Source: Streptomyces macrolidinus
GTDB taxonomy: Bacteria > Actinomycetota > Actinomycetes > Streptomycetales > Streptomycetaceae
Direction: 5' to 3'
DNA: 64,000 bases
Assembly (NCBI RefSeq): GCF_023887685.1
Contig: NZ_JAMWMR010000004.1
Span: 1-64,000 of the forward strand
The translations under genes and the position numbers were made by a program. Within the stretch, counting starts at the first letter, position 1. Each line of letters starts with the position of its first letter. Below, piece after piece: positions 23,450 to 32,042 of the stretch. The notes below the pieces were generated by a model. It made no database searches. It saw only the letters and a program-made list of their open reading frames with translations, and was not told the DNA's origin.

Positions 23450-24808
23450 TCACGGGGCCTCGCTCACGGGACCTCTGTGCGCGGCGGCCATGAGGGACTG
23501 CCAGTCCGGCAGCTTCACCACGTTCCGTCCCAGCGACGCCCCCAGCTCCGCCTCCGCCCGCTCGATCGCCAGCCAGCCCGCCCAGTCGACGGGTGCGAGG
23601 CCGTCCGCGCGCAGCGCCGCGAACGCGTCGTCGGGCACGTCACGCCGTACGAGGTCGGGCAGGTCCTCGAGCAGCGAGGCCACCGTCTCCTTCGCGCACG
23701 GCCGGTTGGTGCCGATCACGCCCGTCGGGCCCCGCTTGATCCACCCCGCCACGTACTCACCGGGCGAGACCGCCCCGTCCCGCAGCACGCGTCCCGCCCG
23801 ATGCGGCACGGTCGCGGTTCCCGGGTCGAACGGGAGCCCCTCCAGCGGCACCCCGCGGTAGCCGACCGAGCGCAGCACGAGCTGGGCCTCGATGTCCTCG
23901 TACCGCCCGCTGCCCGTCACGCCGTCGCCCTGCTCGTCGGGCAGCGTCCGCTCGAAGCGCACCGCGCCCACGCGGCCCGCCTCGGCGAGCAGCTCGACGG
24001 GGCGCAGGAAGAAGCGCAGCCGGATCTGGCGCGCGGCCCCGCGCGGGGGAGTCGCGGCCCAGCCGCGCAGCACCTCGATGTTGCGGCGCTGCGGGGCGGG
24101 CAGCGCGGACGGATCGACGTAGGCCGGATCGAGCGCCAGTTCCCGCTCGTCCACGACGACGTCGGTGTCCGGCAGGGTGCCCAGCTCCCGCAGCTCCTTG
24201 GTGGTGAAGCGGGCCTGGGAGGGGCCACGCCGCCCCACCATGTGGATCTCGGTGACCTTGCCGGCCGCCAGCGCGGTCAGCGGCGCCTGCGGCATGTCGG
24301 TGGGGCTCAGCTCCTCCACCCCGCGGGCGAGCATACGGGCCACGTCCACCGCGACGTTCCCGACGCCGATCACCGCCGCCGCCCGCGCGCCGGGCAGGAA
24401 GTCCTCGACGGTGGAGTCGGGATGCGCGCTGTACCAGGACACGAACTCGGTCGCCGACCAGCTTCCGGGCAGGTCCTCGCCCGGGATGCCGAGATGCCGG
24501 TCGGTCGCGGCGCCCAAGCAGTAGACCACCGCGTGGTACAGCTCGCGCAGCCGGTCGGTCGGCACACCGCCCGCGCCGACGTGGAGGTTGCCGAGGAAGC
24601 GGATCCGCTCGTGCTCCAGGACCGTGCGCAGGCTGTTCTGCAAGGACTTGATCTTCTCGTGGTCCGGCGCCACGCCGTACCGGACCAGTCCGTACGGGCA
24701 CGGGAGCCGGTCGAGGACGTCGACCCGTACCTCCGGGTCCTGCTCGACAAGGTTCTGCGCGGTGTAGACCCCGCTGGGCCCGGAACCGACGACGGCGACA
24801 TGCAGCAC
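23450..24808 (-). CDS. Ferredoxin-NADP reductase, adrenodoxin-reductase type (FprA-like)
   Basis: This 452-residue flavoprotein transfers electrons between NADPH and ferredoxin. The FAD motif is VAVVGSGPSGVYTAQNLVEQ (residues 4-23). The NADP-binding site is AAVIGVGNVAVDVARMLARG. The family signature ends in VAGWIKRGPTGVIGTNR, and RLPCPYGLVRYGVAPDH is typical of FprA. The open frame extends upstream, but GTG 24808 has GAGGGAG eight bases before it and starts at the first strand. Electron partners could be ferredoxins serving P450s, but none is adjacent. Confidence 0.9.
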   Translation of the reverse strand: MLHVAVVGSGPSGVYTAQNLVEQDPEVRVDVLDRLPCPYGLVRYGVAPDHEKIKSLQNSLRTVLEHERIRFLGNLHVGAGGVPTDRLRELYHAVVYCLGAATDRHLGIPGEDLPGSWSATEFVSWYSAHPDSTVEDFLPGARAAAVIGVGNVAVDVARMLARGVEELSPTDMPQAPLTALAAGKVTEIHMVGRRGPSQARFTTKELRELGTLPDTDVVVDERELALDPAYVDPSALPAPQRRNIEVLRGWAATPPRGAARQIRLRFFLRPVELLAEAGRVGAVRFERTLPDEQGDGVTGSGRYEDIEAQLVLRSVGYRGVPLEGLPFDPGTATVPHRAGRVLRDGAVSPGEYVAGWIKRGPTGVIGTNRPCAKETVASLLEDLPDLVRRDVPDDAFAALRADGLAPVDWAGWLAIERAEAELGASLGRNVVKLPDWQSLMAAAHRGPVSEAP

Positions 24809-24976
24809 GGACGGAACTCCCTCGGGGAGGAGGTCGCTGGTGGGGTCCAGCATGGCACCGTGTGCGCCGAGAGGGGAGCAGTGATGCGGGAGTGGCGCTG
24901 GGCCGACGGGGTGCGATGCCCCCGGTCCGCGCGTGGCTCCCCGGTCCGGGTTTGATCGTTCACTTACGTTGCGTCC

Positions 24977-25483
24977 GTGCTGGAAGCTTCCGTTGAGAAA
25001 CCTTCTGATCACTTTCGATCGGGCGGGGTCGTCTCCGTGTGGCCCGCCTGGGAAGTGCAGGACCACGAGCAGACCACGTCGTGGTTCAGCCTGCGACTGG
25101 ACCTTCCCCAGGGCGCCGTGGTCGACGTCCTGGCCGTCGTGTCCGGTGGGTGCGTGGCCATCGAGGAGGTACGGGCCGAGCCGCCCCTCTCGCTCGACGA
25201 CCTGGCGGCGCTCGCCGACCGGATCGAGGAACCGTTGCTCACGGCGTGCGGTGCCTGGCTCGATCCCGCCGAGGAGGCGGAGGGCGCGGGCCGCATCGAT
25301 GTGCCGCGCGGCGTCGAGGGGTGGCGGCTCGTGGCCGAGGAGTACCGCGCCGCGCAGGAGAAGGGCGCCGACCCGGTGCTCGCGGTGATGTCCGCGACGG
25401 GGCACAGCCGCCGCAGAGCGCTGAAGCTGATCGGCGCGGCGCGTGACGCCGGGTTCCTGACACCGCGGCACATCCGCCGCTGA
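24977..25483 (+). CDS. DUF6214 family protein
   Basis: This 168-residue protein has the Streptomyces DUF6214 pattern: VVSVWPAWEVQDHEQTTSWF, a beta-rich middle (LPQGAVVDVLAVVSGGCVAI) and a C-terminal helical segment AVMSATGHSRRRALKLIGAA that resembles a small helix-turn-helix. It may be DNA-binding, but no function is established. It is divergent from the ferredoxin reductase gene across about 170 bp. The GTG has no strong ribosome site. Confidence 0.75.
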   Translation: MLEASVEKPSDHFRSGGVVSVWPAWEVQDHEQTTSWFSLRLDLPQGAVVDVLAVVSGGCVAIEEVRAEPPLSLDDLAALADRIEEPLLTACGAWLDPAEEAEGAGRIDVPRGVEGWRLVAEEYRAAQEKGADPVLAVMSATGHSRRRALKLIGAARDAGFLTPRHIRR

Positions 25484-25533
25484 GCAGGCGCCCCGCGGCG
25501 CGGGCCGCGCGAGTCGTACGAGACCCGGCCGGT

Positions 25534-26217
25534 CTACTTCGGGTGACCGCTCCCCTCCGGGTGACGGCGCTCCGTGGCGAAGAACCGCGCGAGATCCGCG
25601 GCGCACGCCTCGGTTGCCGTCCCGGAGTCCGGCGGGGTGCCCAGCTCTTGGTCGAGGCCGTACCGCCGGAACAGCTCGGCGCGCAGGACCGGCAGCGGCA
25701 TCGGGGCGCCCGGCACCAGCGCCGCGTAGACCGAGCCCATCAGCAGGGCCCGCAGGGTCGGGTAGTCCGTGCCGGGGCGCGTCGAGCCGTGCCGGATGAC
25801 CGTGTCGCGCAGCAGCTCCGCCAGGCGCTGCTGCTCGGGGCACTGCACGAACCCCTCGGCCTGCAGGATGCCCGCCATGTGCTGGCGCATGAGCACGGGG
25901 TGGTGGACGGTGAGGCCCAGGATCGCGTCGATGGCCCGCGCCATCCGCTCCCCGCCGTCCTCCGTGCGCGGCTCGCGCTCCAGGGCTTCCTCCAGCGTGC
26001 GGTGCATCAGCCGGTGCACGGCCGACTGGAGAAGCTGGCGCTTGCCGGGGAAGTAGTACGAGACCAGGCCCCGGGCGGAGCCGGCGCGGTCCGCGATGTC
26101 GCCGAGCGTCGTCGCGTCGTAGCCGCGCTCGCTGACCAGTTCGACGGCCGCCTGGAGGAGCCGTTCGCGAGAACGACGCCGCAGTTCTTCATTGACCGCG
26201 GCGCTGCGAGGGGACAT
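25534..26217 (-). CDS. TetR-family transcriptional regulator
   Basis: The repressor has 227 residues. The DNA-binding domain is RERLLQAAVELVSERGYDAT then IADRAGSARGLVSYYFPGKR (about residues 16-58). The C-terminal ligand domain is all helical. ATG 26217 was chosen because AGGAG precedes it; an upstream TTG is in frame without a ribosome site. A palindrome overlaps its promoter 20 bp upstream. The nearest gene, a HAD phosphatase, runs the same way and ends 115 bp upstream, so the target may be only itself or a distant efflux gene. Confidence 0.88.
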   Translation of the reverse strand: MSPRSAAVNEELRRRSRERLLQAAVELVSERGYDATTLGDIADRAGSARGLVSYYFPGKRQLLQSAVHRLMHRTLEEALEREPRTEDGGERMARAIDAILGLTVHHPVLMRQHMAGILQAEGFVQCPEQQRLAELLRDTVIRHGSTRPGTDYPTLRALLMGSVYAALVPGAPMPLPVLRAELFRRYGLDQELGTPPDSGTATEACAADLARFFATERRHPEGSGHPK

Positions 26218-26236
26218 CCTGGACTCCTGCGTTGAC

Positions 26237-26258
26237 TGGCTGACAGCCAACTATACTC
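26237..26258 (-). promoter_or_regulatory. TetR autoregulatory operator and -10 region
   Basis: TGGCTG-A-CAGCCA (26237-26249) is a perfect odd palindrome. On the minus strand TATAGT (about 26253-26258), a good -10 element, lies just upstream of it, so a bound repressor would cover the transcription start. The operator assignment is by position. Confidence 0.55.
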
Positions 26259-26364
26259 AGCACGTCCGGCCCCGGCGCTCCGCGCTGTGGTCCGGGTGGC
26301 GGCTGCTCTGGGTCACGCGGGGGATGGCCCAGAGCAGCCGCATGTTCCACCTCGGACGGACGGC

Positions 26365-27063
26365 TCAGCCGAGCAGGTCCAGCACGGGCCGCAGTCCGTC
26401 GGGGCGTTCCGTGACCGGGCGGTGGTCGACGAAGTGCACCGTGCAGCCCAGGTCCGCCGCGCCACCGTCCGCGCGGCGGTCGTCGCCGACCATCAGCGTG
26501 TCCTGCGGGGCGACGGCGAGCGCGTCACAGGCCAGGGCGAACAGTCGTGTGTCGGGCTTCTGGACGCCGTGTTCGTACGACAGCAGGTACGTGTCCACGT
26601 ACGGGTCGAGGCCGTGCTCGCGGAAGACCGGCCGCAGGTCCCAGCCGATGTTGCTGACCACGCCGACGGCCACGCCGCGCTCGCGCAACGCGCCGAGCAC
26701 CTCGGCGGTGTCGGGGTAGGGCTGCCAGGCGGCGGGCGTCATATGGCGGTCGTACAGCGCGTCGTGGAGCCGCGGGTCCGGCAGGGGCACCTGGCGTGAG
26801 ACGCCGGTGAAGGCGGCTCGGTGCGCCTCGCTGCTGCGGTCACGGACCGCCCAGAGCGCCGCGAGGTCCTCGGGCAGCGGCTCCGCGGGCGGGGCGCCGC
26901 CCGCCTGCGCGCCCACCGCCTCCAGGCGCTCGGCGGTGCGCAGCAGCTCCGGCTCGGGCAGGGAGATATGGGCTTCCGTCAGGATCGCGCGCAGCCACGA
27001 TTCGGTCGGCTCGATACGGAAGAGGGTTCCGGAGAAGTCGAAGAGCACACCTTTGATCGTCAT
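26365..27063 (-). CDS. HAD-superfamily hydrolase
   Basis: The 232 residues form a phosphatase-like HAD protein with a helical cap after motif I. Motif I is VLFDFSGTLF (residues 6-15): the nucleophile Asp is present but the second Asp of DxD is Ser. Motif II is VVSNIGWD, motif III the Lys in GVQKPDTRLF, and motif IV VGDDRRADGGAADLG. The cap type suggests a small phosphorylated or halogenated substrate. The Ser at the acid/base position weakens a phosphatase call and occurs in some haloacid or deviant members. It appears to be transcribed alone. Confidence 0.88.
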   Translation of the reverse strand: MTIKGVLFDFSGTLFRIEPTESWLRAILTEAHISLPEPELLRTAERLEAVGAQAGGAPPAEPLPEDLAALWAVRDRSSEAHRAAFTGVSRQVPLPDPRLHDALYDRHMTPAAWQPYPDTAEVLGALRERGVAVGVVSNIGWDLRPVFREHGLDPYVDTYLLSYEHGVQKPDTRLFALACDALAVAPQDTLMVGDDRRADGGAADLGCTVHFVDHRPVTERPDGLRPVLDLLG

Positions 27064-27114
27064 GGCGCCGATCCTTCGGGAGGCGTCTTCCGTGGGTCAA
27101 GGGTGTCCTTCGGG

Positions 27115-27816
27115 TCAAGCGTGTTCTGTGGGGCGGGCGTTGCCCGCACCGTGCCGCCGCTCGTACGACGCCACCGCGAGCACGACCAGCAGTGCCCCGA
27201 ACAGCCAGCCGCCCACCACGTCCGACGCCCAGTGCACACCGAGCCACACCCGGGTCAGCCCCACACCCACGACGGAGACCACGGCCACCGCGCGCGCCGT
27301 GGACCACAGGGCGCGTCCGGCGCCGTACCGGCGAAGGAGCCACAGCAGCAGGCCGCACACCACCGTCGCCGTCAGGGCGTGCCCGGAGGGGAAGGCCGCG
27401 TAGTGTGCCGAGTCGACCGGGTCGGGCCACACCGGGCGGGGCCGGCCGACCGCGGCCTTCACGGTCTGCTGCACCAGTGTGCCGAGCGCACATGTGGCCG
27501 CCACCCATAGTGCGAGCCACCAGGCCCGGTGCCGCCACACCAGCCACACCACGGCTGCCGCACACACGATGCGCAAGGTCGTCGGGCTCCACACCCAGTC
27601 CGTCAGGATGCGCGCGGTGTGCGTGGCCCCTCGGTCGGTCACCGCCCAGCGATGCGTGGTGCGCGCGATGTCGCCGTCCAGGGCCGTCAGCGGGTGCCAG
27701 GAGGCGGCGACCAGGACCAGGAGCAGCAGCGACGCGGCTGCCAGGACCGTCACGGTGAGCGCCGTGGTCCGTGGACTTCGCCGAGTGGGCGGTGGGTCGA
27801 CGCGCGCGGGATGCAT
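27115..27816 (-). CDS. PAP2-superfamily membrane phosphatase
   Basis: This 233-residue protein has about six membrane helices. The three catalytic motifs are present: KAAVGRPRP (KxxxxxxRP), AAFPSGHALT (PSGH) and RVWLGVHWASDVVGG (Rx5Hx3D). Such enzymes remove phosphate from lipid phosphates or undecaprenyl pyrophosphate, with the active site on the outer face of the membrane. It lies 51 bp beyond the HAD gene in the same direction and may share its transcript. Substrate is unknown. Confidence 0.9.
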   Translation of the reverse strand: MHPARVDPPPTRRSPRTTALTVTVLAAASLLLLVLVAASWHPLTALDGDIARTTHRWAVTDRGATHTARILTDWVWSPTTLRIVCAAAVVWLVWRHRAWWLALWVAATCALGTLVQQTVKAAVGRPRPVWPDPVDSAHYAAFPSGHALTATVVCGLLLWLLRRYGAGRALWSTARAVAVVSVVGVGLTRVWLGVHWASDVVGGWLFGALLVVLAVASYERRHGAGNARPTEHA

Positions 27817-27874
27817 AGGGTGATCCTCCCCGATCCGCGAGGCCGGGGGCCACCGGTTCCCCTGACCCGGCGGG

Positions 27875-28810
27875 TCAGCCCAGAGCCCGCAGTCCCGGGA
27901 CGAACGCCACCAGGACCGGGATCACCGGCACCAGTGCCGCGGTCGCCGTCAGCCCCAACCGGTGCACCGCCGGGAGCCGTTCGGGGGGAGCGAGGAGACG
28001 CTGGACGCGCTGGGGCACATGGGCCTCCGGGACGGCACCGGGGCCGAACACGCCCCGGTCCTCGTTCAGTTCGACCAGCGCGAGCGCGGTCGTGAGGCGA
28101 CCGAAGCGGCGGGAGGCCACGTCGTCGGCGGCGAGTTCGACCAGCCGGTGCATCTCGTCCCGGAACGCGGCGAACACCGGGACCTGCGGGAACCCCTGCG
28201 CGAGCGCGGCCGAGGTGTGCAGCAGCCAGTCGTGGCGGGCGCGCGCGTGGCCCTGCTCATGGGCGAGTACGGCGTCCAGTTGCCTGCCCTTGAGGCGGCG
28301 CAACGCGGCCGTCGTGATGACCAGCCGAGGGGCGGCGCCGGGCAGCCACCGGGCGTCCGGACGCTCCCCCTCCAGGACCACCAGCCGGTCGCCCTCGGGC
28401 TCCTCGCCGGGCAACAGCGGGGCCCGCACGAGCAGTTCGGCCCGGTCGTGCCGACGGCGCGCCCGCGCCCGCGCGATCTCCCGGATCAGCATCGCGGCGC
28501 TCCACGCCCCGCCGCAGGCCAGAAGCACGGCGAGCGTCGCGGCCCAGGGACCGCCGGTGCTCAGCGCGTAGGCGTCCACGACCGCGTGCGGCGCGGGGGC
28601 GAACACCTGGCCGCGTACCGCCACCCAGGCGGCGGCGGCGCTGAGCGTCATCGACAGCACGCAGCACACCAGGACGGCCGCCACCACGCACTGCCACACC
28701 CACAGGGCTACCACGGGTTCCCGGTCCGGCCAGTGCGCCCGCGTGAGCAGCCGCGGAGCGAGGAGGGCGGTCAGGGCGCCGAGCAGAAGCAGTGCCGCGG
28801 GGACCATCAT
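27875..28810 (-). CDS. M56/M48-type membrane metallopeptidase
   Basis: This 311-residue zinc peptidase has three or four N-terminal membrane helices. A cytosolic catalytic domain follows with HEQGH at residues 184-188 (two zinc His and the catalytic Glu) and ELAADDVASRR supplying the third ligand. A last helix lies near the C-terminus (TATAALVPVIPVLVAFVPG). BlaR1/MecR1 relatives pair with a BlaI repressor; none is found here, so the partner is elsewhere or the enzyme acts alone. Start is the first of two ATG codons. Confidence 0.9.
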   Translation of the reverse strand: MMVPAALLLLGALTALLAPRLLTRAHWPDREPVVALWVWQCVVAAVLVCCVLSMTLSAAAAWVAVRGQVFAPAPHAVVDAYALSTGGPWAATLAVLLACGGAWSAAMLIREIARARARRRHDRAELLVRAPLLPGEEPEGDRLVVLEGERPDARWLPGAAPRLVITTAALRRLKGRQLDAVLAHEQGHARARHDWLLHTSAALAQGFPQVPVFAAFRDEMHRLVELAADDVASRRFGRLTTALALVELNEDRGVFGPGAVPEAHVPQRVQRLLAPPERLPAVHRLGLTATAALVPVIPVLVAFVPGLRALG

Positions 28811-28933
28811 GGGCGAAGCCTATGAGCGGTGCGACGCGGGAGATACGCGCTGTCACGGCAAAGTGACGTACGCCACGGACGTGTCCGGCCTTGAGGCGGG
28901 CGGGAGTTGGGTAAGGCGGGCGCCGGGCGGCCT

Positions 28934-29524
28934 TCAGACGGTGAGGAGCATCGCCAGCATCCCGATGGCCATGGACAGGCGGCACACGCGCGCGAGTTCG
29001 GGCCGGTCGCCCCAACTCGCGGAGTGCGTGCCCCCCGCCACCGCCGCGGCCGGTACCAGCCGCGCCCCGGACCACAGCACGTACCCGGCGAAGTAGAGCA
29101 GGAACACCCCGGTGAGGAGCGGGAGGCCGCTGTGTCCGCCGTGTCCGTGGTGGCCGGGAGAGGCGGCCATCGTCGCCGCCATGTAGATCATCGCGACCGC
29201 GCCCACCAGATGGTGCAGATGGTGAGGGTGCGTGCGGGCGGCGAACAGCGCGTGGACGGCAGCCGCGCCGAAGACCACCAGGTAGGCGATCCAGGCCCAG
29301 CGCGGCGGCGCCACCACCGCGGGGGGCACGGCCATCGCCGCCATGCCGAACCCCATCAGGGCCTCGCCCCCCGCGGCCCGGCGCTGCTCCTCGACGGTGC
29401 TGCGCATGCGCAGCAGACAGTAGGCGCCGGTCGCCGCGCACAGCGCGACGAGCAGCAGACAGTAGGCGCCGGTCGCCGCGCACAGCGCGACGAGCAGCAG
29501 GCCGGGTGCGGCCGGTCCGTGCAC
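28934..29524 (-). CDS. DUF5134 membrane protein with duplicated first segment
   Basis: The 196 residues form about five or six membrane helices with a His-rich loop, ARTHPHHLHHLVGAVAMIY and SPGHHGHGGHSG, as in the DUF5134 family. GTG 29524 follows GGGGAGG by six bases. The N-terminal helix contains a 14-residue unit, LLLVALCAATGAYC, repeated exactly twice because of a 42-bp DNA duplication, so the first membrane segment is longer than usual. The many histidines and cysteines suggest metal binding, but this is inference. Confidence 0.82.
   Translation of the reverse strand: MHGPAAPGLLLVALCAATGAYCLLLVALCAATGAYCLLRMRSTVEEQRRAAGGEALMGFGMAAMAVPPAVVAPPRWAWIAYLVVFGAAAVHALFAARTHPHHLHHLVGAVAMIYMAATMAASPGHHGHGGHSGLPLLTGVFLLYFAGYVLWSGARLVPAAAVAGGTHSASWGDRPELARVCRLSMAIGMLAMLLTV
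29410..29500. repeat. 42-bp perfect tandem duplication inside the DUF5134 gene
   Basis: Copies 29410-29451 and 29452-29493 are identical and are followed by seven bases of a third. The unit is in frame (14 codons), so the protein stays open. Perfect identity indicates a recent or actively maintained event. Confidence 0.95.
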
Positions 29525-29675
29525 CGCGCACCTCCCCGCTCGACGGGACTCGGACGGTCCCAGGGGGCATGCCCGGCACAGTCGGTGCGCACCCGAGCGC
29601 ACAGGGGTACGAGGGGAGCGCGGGCCTGGCGGCGCGGTTCCGCGGCGCTCCGGCCTGCCGTTCTTCACCTAAACC

Positions 29676-29702
29676 TTTTACTAGTAAAATACCTGCTAAC
29701 AT
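29676..29702 (+). promoter_or_regulatory. MarR operator overlapping a leaderless promoter
   Basis: TTTTACTAGTAAAA (29676-29689) is a perfect palindrome in an AT-rich patch unlike its surroundings. TAACAT (29697-29702) is a plausible -10 element, which would put the transcript start at or near the ATG at 29709. The palindrome would sit between -35 and -10, an ideal repression site for the MarR protein encoded in the same operon. Confidence 0.65.
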
Positions 29703-29708
29703 TATGGA

Positions 29709-31346
29709 ATGCCCAGTGCGACTTCCAAGACCTCCCGCGTGCGCCCGCTCCCTCTCTCCGGGCTGCTGCGCCTCGGCAGGCCTTCCGACATCTGGTACAA
29801 GCCCGCGCTGAGCGTGGTCGTCGCGGTCGCCCCGCCGAACCTGACCCTGCTCGCCCTCGGCCACCTCGACCTGGCCGCCTACACGATGGCGGGCTCGCTC
29901 TGCGCGCTCTACGCGCACAACCGGCCGTACGCGGCCCGTGCCCGCACCCTCGCCCGGGTCGTGCTCGGCATGGTCGCCGGACTCGCCGTCGCCCTGCTCA
30001 CCGCGTCGCTCACCACGAACGCCGTGGTGCTCGTAACTGTCGGCGCCCTGCTCGCGGCCGTCCAGAAGATGCTCTGCGACGCCACCCGGATCGGACCCCC
30101 CGGCAACGTCATCTTCACCTTCATCACGTCGGCGAGCCTGTTCGTCCCGCAGACCCTCGGCCAGGTGCCCGGCCATGTCGGCCTGGCCGCCGCGGCGGGC
30201 GTCTGGTCCTGGCTCGTCGGCATGGCGCCCGGCCTCCTGCGGCCCCACGGGCCCGAGCGCCGCGCCACCGCGCACGCCCTGATCGCGACCGCCGCGTTCG
30301 CCGAGACCCGGACGCCCGCCGCCCGCGCCGGTGCCGCCGCCGTCGTGCACACCGCCTGGCAGACCCTGCTGTTCACCGGTGCGCGCTCCGCGCCCCGCCG
30401 CGCTCTCGAACGGCTCGTCGTCCGCGCCGAGGTGGCGCTCGCCGCGCCCACCGACAGCGACCCGGAGCGACTGCGCGCCTGGGCCCGCGCCCTGCGCGGC
30501 ACCGGGCCCGTCCCGGAGCCGGACGACCTCGGCGAGGCCGCCGACGACCTCCTCGGCGTCGAGGCCGAACTCGACAGCCCGGCCCGCCCGTTGCACCGCA
30601 GGCTCGGCCCGCTCGCCCCTCTCGCCCTGCGCACCGCGCTGGGCTGCGCCCTCGCCGGCTATGCCTCCCTCGCGCTCGGCATCGGCCGCCCGTACTGGGC
30701 GCTGGTCACCGCCGCCGCGCTCTACCAGGCCAATGTCACCCTCACCTGGCGCCGCGGCGTCCAGCGTGTCGTCGGCAACCTCGTCGGCGTCCTGCTCTTC
30801 GCGGCCATCGCCCCGCTTGCCCACCTCAGCGACCTCGCCCTCATCCTGTGCGGGCTCGCCTTCAACTTCGGCGCCGAGGCGCTGATCAGCCGCAACTACT
30901 GGCTCGGCAGCGTCTGTGTGACCCCGATGGCGCTGCTCATCACCGAGTTCGGCCACTACCAGGAGCCCGGCGCGCTGATGGTCGACCGCGTCCTGGACAC
31001 CCTCGTCGGGGCCCTGATCGGCTTCGTCGCCGCCATCGCCGTCACCAACCGGCGCGCGGGGGACCGGATCGAGCACGCGCTCGCCGCCGTGGACAGCGCC
31101 CGGGAGCGCGCCGCCGCGGTCGTGTCCGCCCAGCAGCCCGACCCCGCCGCCCTGGAGGCCGCGCGCCGCACCCTGGTCGCCGCCGTCGTGGATCTGCGCG
31201 CCGCCGCTGACGCCGCGGCCGGTGAGTGGTGGCTCGCCGCCCTGCCCGAGGAGCGGGTGCTGCACGCCGAACAGGCCGGACACCGTACGCTCGCGGCGAC
31301 GATACGGCGGCAGGGACTGCACATCTCGGAGGGCGCACGGACATGA
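29709..31346 (+). CDS. FUSC-family (aromatic acid exporter-like) membrane protein
   Basis: The 545 residues have two membrane blocks, starting IWYKPALSVVVAVAPPNLTL and LRTALGCALAGYASLALGIG. The second has the family's RPYWALVTAAALYQ, RGVQRVVGNLVGVLL and DRVLDTLVGALIGFV motifs. A soluble helical stretch separates them. This resembles the YccS/PET-type efflux proteins. No ribosome site precedes ATG 29709, and the likely -10 is seven bases upstream, so the mRNA may be leaderless. The stop overlaps the MarR gene start, so exporter and regulator form an inducible pair. The inducer is unknown, possibly phenolic. Confidence 0.88.
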   Translation: MPSATSKTSRVRPLPLSGLLRLGRPSDIWYKPALSVVVAVAPPNLTLLALGHLDLAAYTMAGSLCALYAHNRPYAARARTLARVVLGMVAGLAVALLTASLTTNAVVLVTVGALLAAVQKMLCDATRIGPPGNVIFTFITSASLFVPQTLGQVPGHVGLAAAAGVWSWLVGMAPGLLRPHGPERRATAHALIATAAFAETRTPAARAGAAAVVHTAWQTLLFTGARSAPRRALERLVVRAEVALAAPTDSDPERLRAWARALRGTGPVPEPDDLGEAADDLLGVEAELDSPARPLHRRLGPLAPLALRTALGCALAGYASLALGIGRPYWALVTAAALYQANVTLTWRRGVQRVVGNLVGVLLFAAIAPLAHLSDLALILCGLAFNFGAEALISRNYWLGSVCVTPMALLITEFGHYQEPGALMVDRVLDTLVGALIGFVAAIAVTNRRAGDRIEHALAAVDSARERAAAVVSAQQPDPAALEAARRTLVAAVVDLRAAADAAAGEWWLAALPEERVLHAEQAGHRTLAATIRRQGLHISEGART

Positions 31347-31936
31347 CGGCAGTGAACGGACGGGCGAGCACGACGGCGAGCGGCGCGGATGCCGGGAGCG
31401 CCGGAGGGAGCGCCGCGGCCGGATACGGTCCCGCGGGCGACACCGTCGCCGCAGTCGTGCGCCAGTGGCAGGCCGTCCACCCCCGGATCGACACCGCCCC
31501 CATGGAGATCATCGGCCGTATCAACCGCTGTGCCGCCCTGCTCCAGCAGGCCGAGGACGCACCGCTGCGCCACGCCGGGCTCACCCGGCCCGAGTTCGAC
31601 GTCCTCGGCACCCTGCGCCGTACCGGCCACGCGTTGACCCCCGGCGAGATCGCGCGGGAGACGTTCTCCTCCGGCGCCGCCGTCACCAAACGCCTCAAGC
31701 AGCTCGGTGAGCGCGGCCTGATCGAACGGCACGGCGACACCCGCGACCGCAGGGTCACCCACGTCCATCTCACGGACGCGGGCCGCGACCTCGTCGACCG
31801 CGTTCTGCCCGAACAGCTCTCCTACGAGAGGACCGCCCTGTCCGGCCTCGACGACGACGCGCAACGGGGCCTCGCCGCCGCGCTCGGCGAGCTGCTGGTC
31901 CAGTTGGAGGGCCGACTCGGGGGGCCGCGCGGCTGA
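31343..31936 (+). CDS. MarR-family transcriptional regulator
   Basis: This 197-residue regulator has about 45 Ala/Gly/Ser-rich residues before the MarR fold. The winged helix is visible as LTRPEFDVLGTLRRTG, LTPGEIARETFSSGAAVTKR, LKQLGERGLIERH and the wing DTRDRRVTHVHLTDAG. It overlaps the FUSC exporter stop by four bases. It most likely binds the 14-bp palindrome before that operon and is released by an exported phenolic-type ligand. Ligand identity is not visible. Confidence 0.9.
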   Translation: MTAVNGRASTTASGADAGSAGGSAAAGYGPAGDTVAAVVRQWQAVHPRIDTAPMEIIGRINRCAALLQQAEDAPLRHAGLTRPEFDVLGTLRRTGHALTPGEIARETFSSGAAVTKRLKQLGERGLIERHGDTRDRRVTHVHLTDAGRDLVDRVLPEQLSYERTALSGLDDDAQRGLAAALGELLVQLEGRLGGPRG

Positions 31937-32042
31937 CCGTCCCCGCCGCGCCGCTCACTTCGTGGACCGTTCGAACGCGGCGCGGCCGGACGATTACCCT
32001 CGTGGCTGCCCCAGCCGCGCCATCGCATCGGAGAAGCCGCCC

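Noticed and set aside
28257-31322. Open frame of over 1,000 codons on the minus strand
   Set aside because: It runs antisense to the FUSC gene and through parts of the M56 and DUF5134 genes in another frame. Its Gly/Arg/Asp-rich, low-complexity composition is the usual shadow of high-GC coding DNA.
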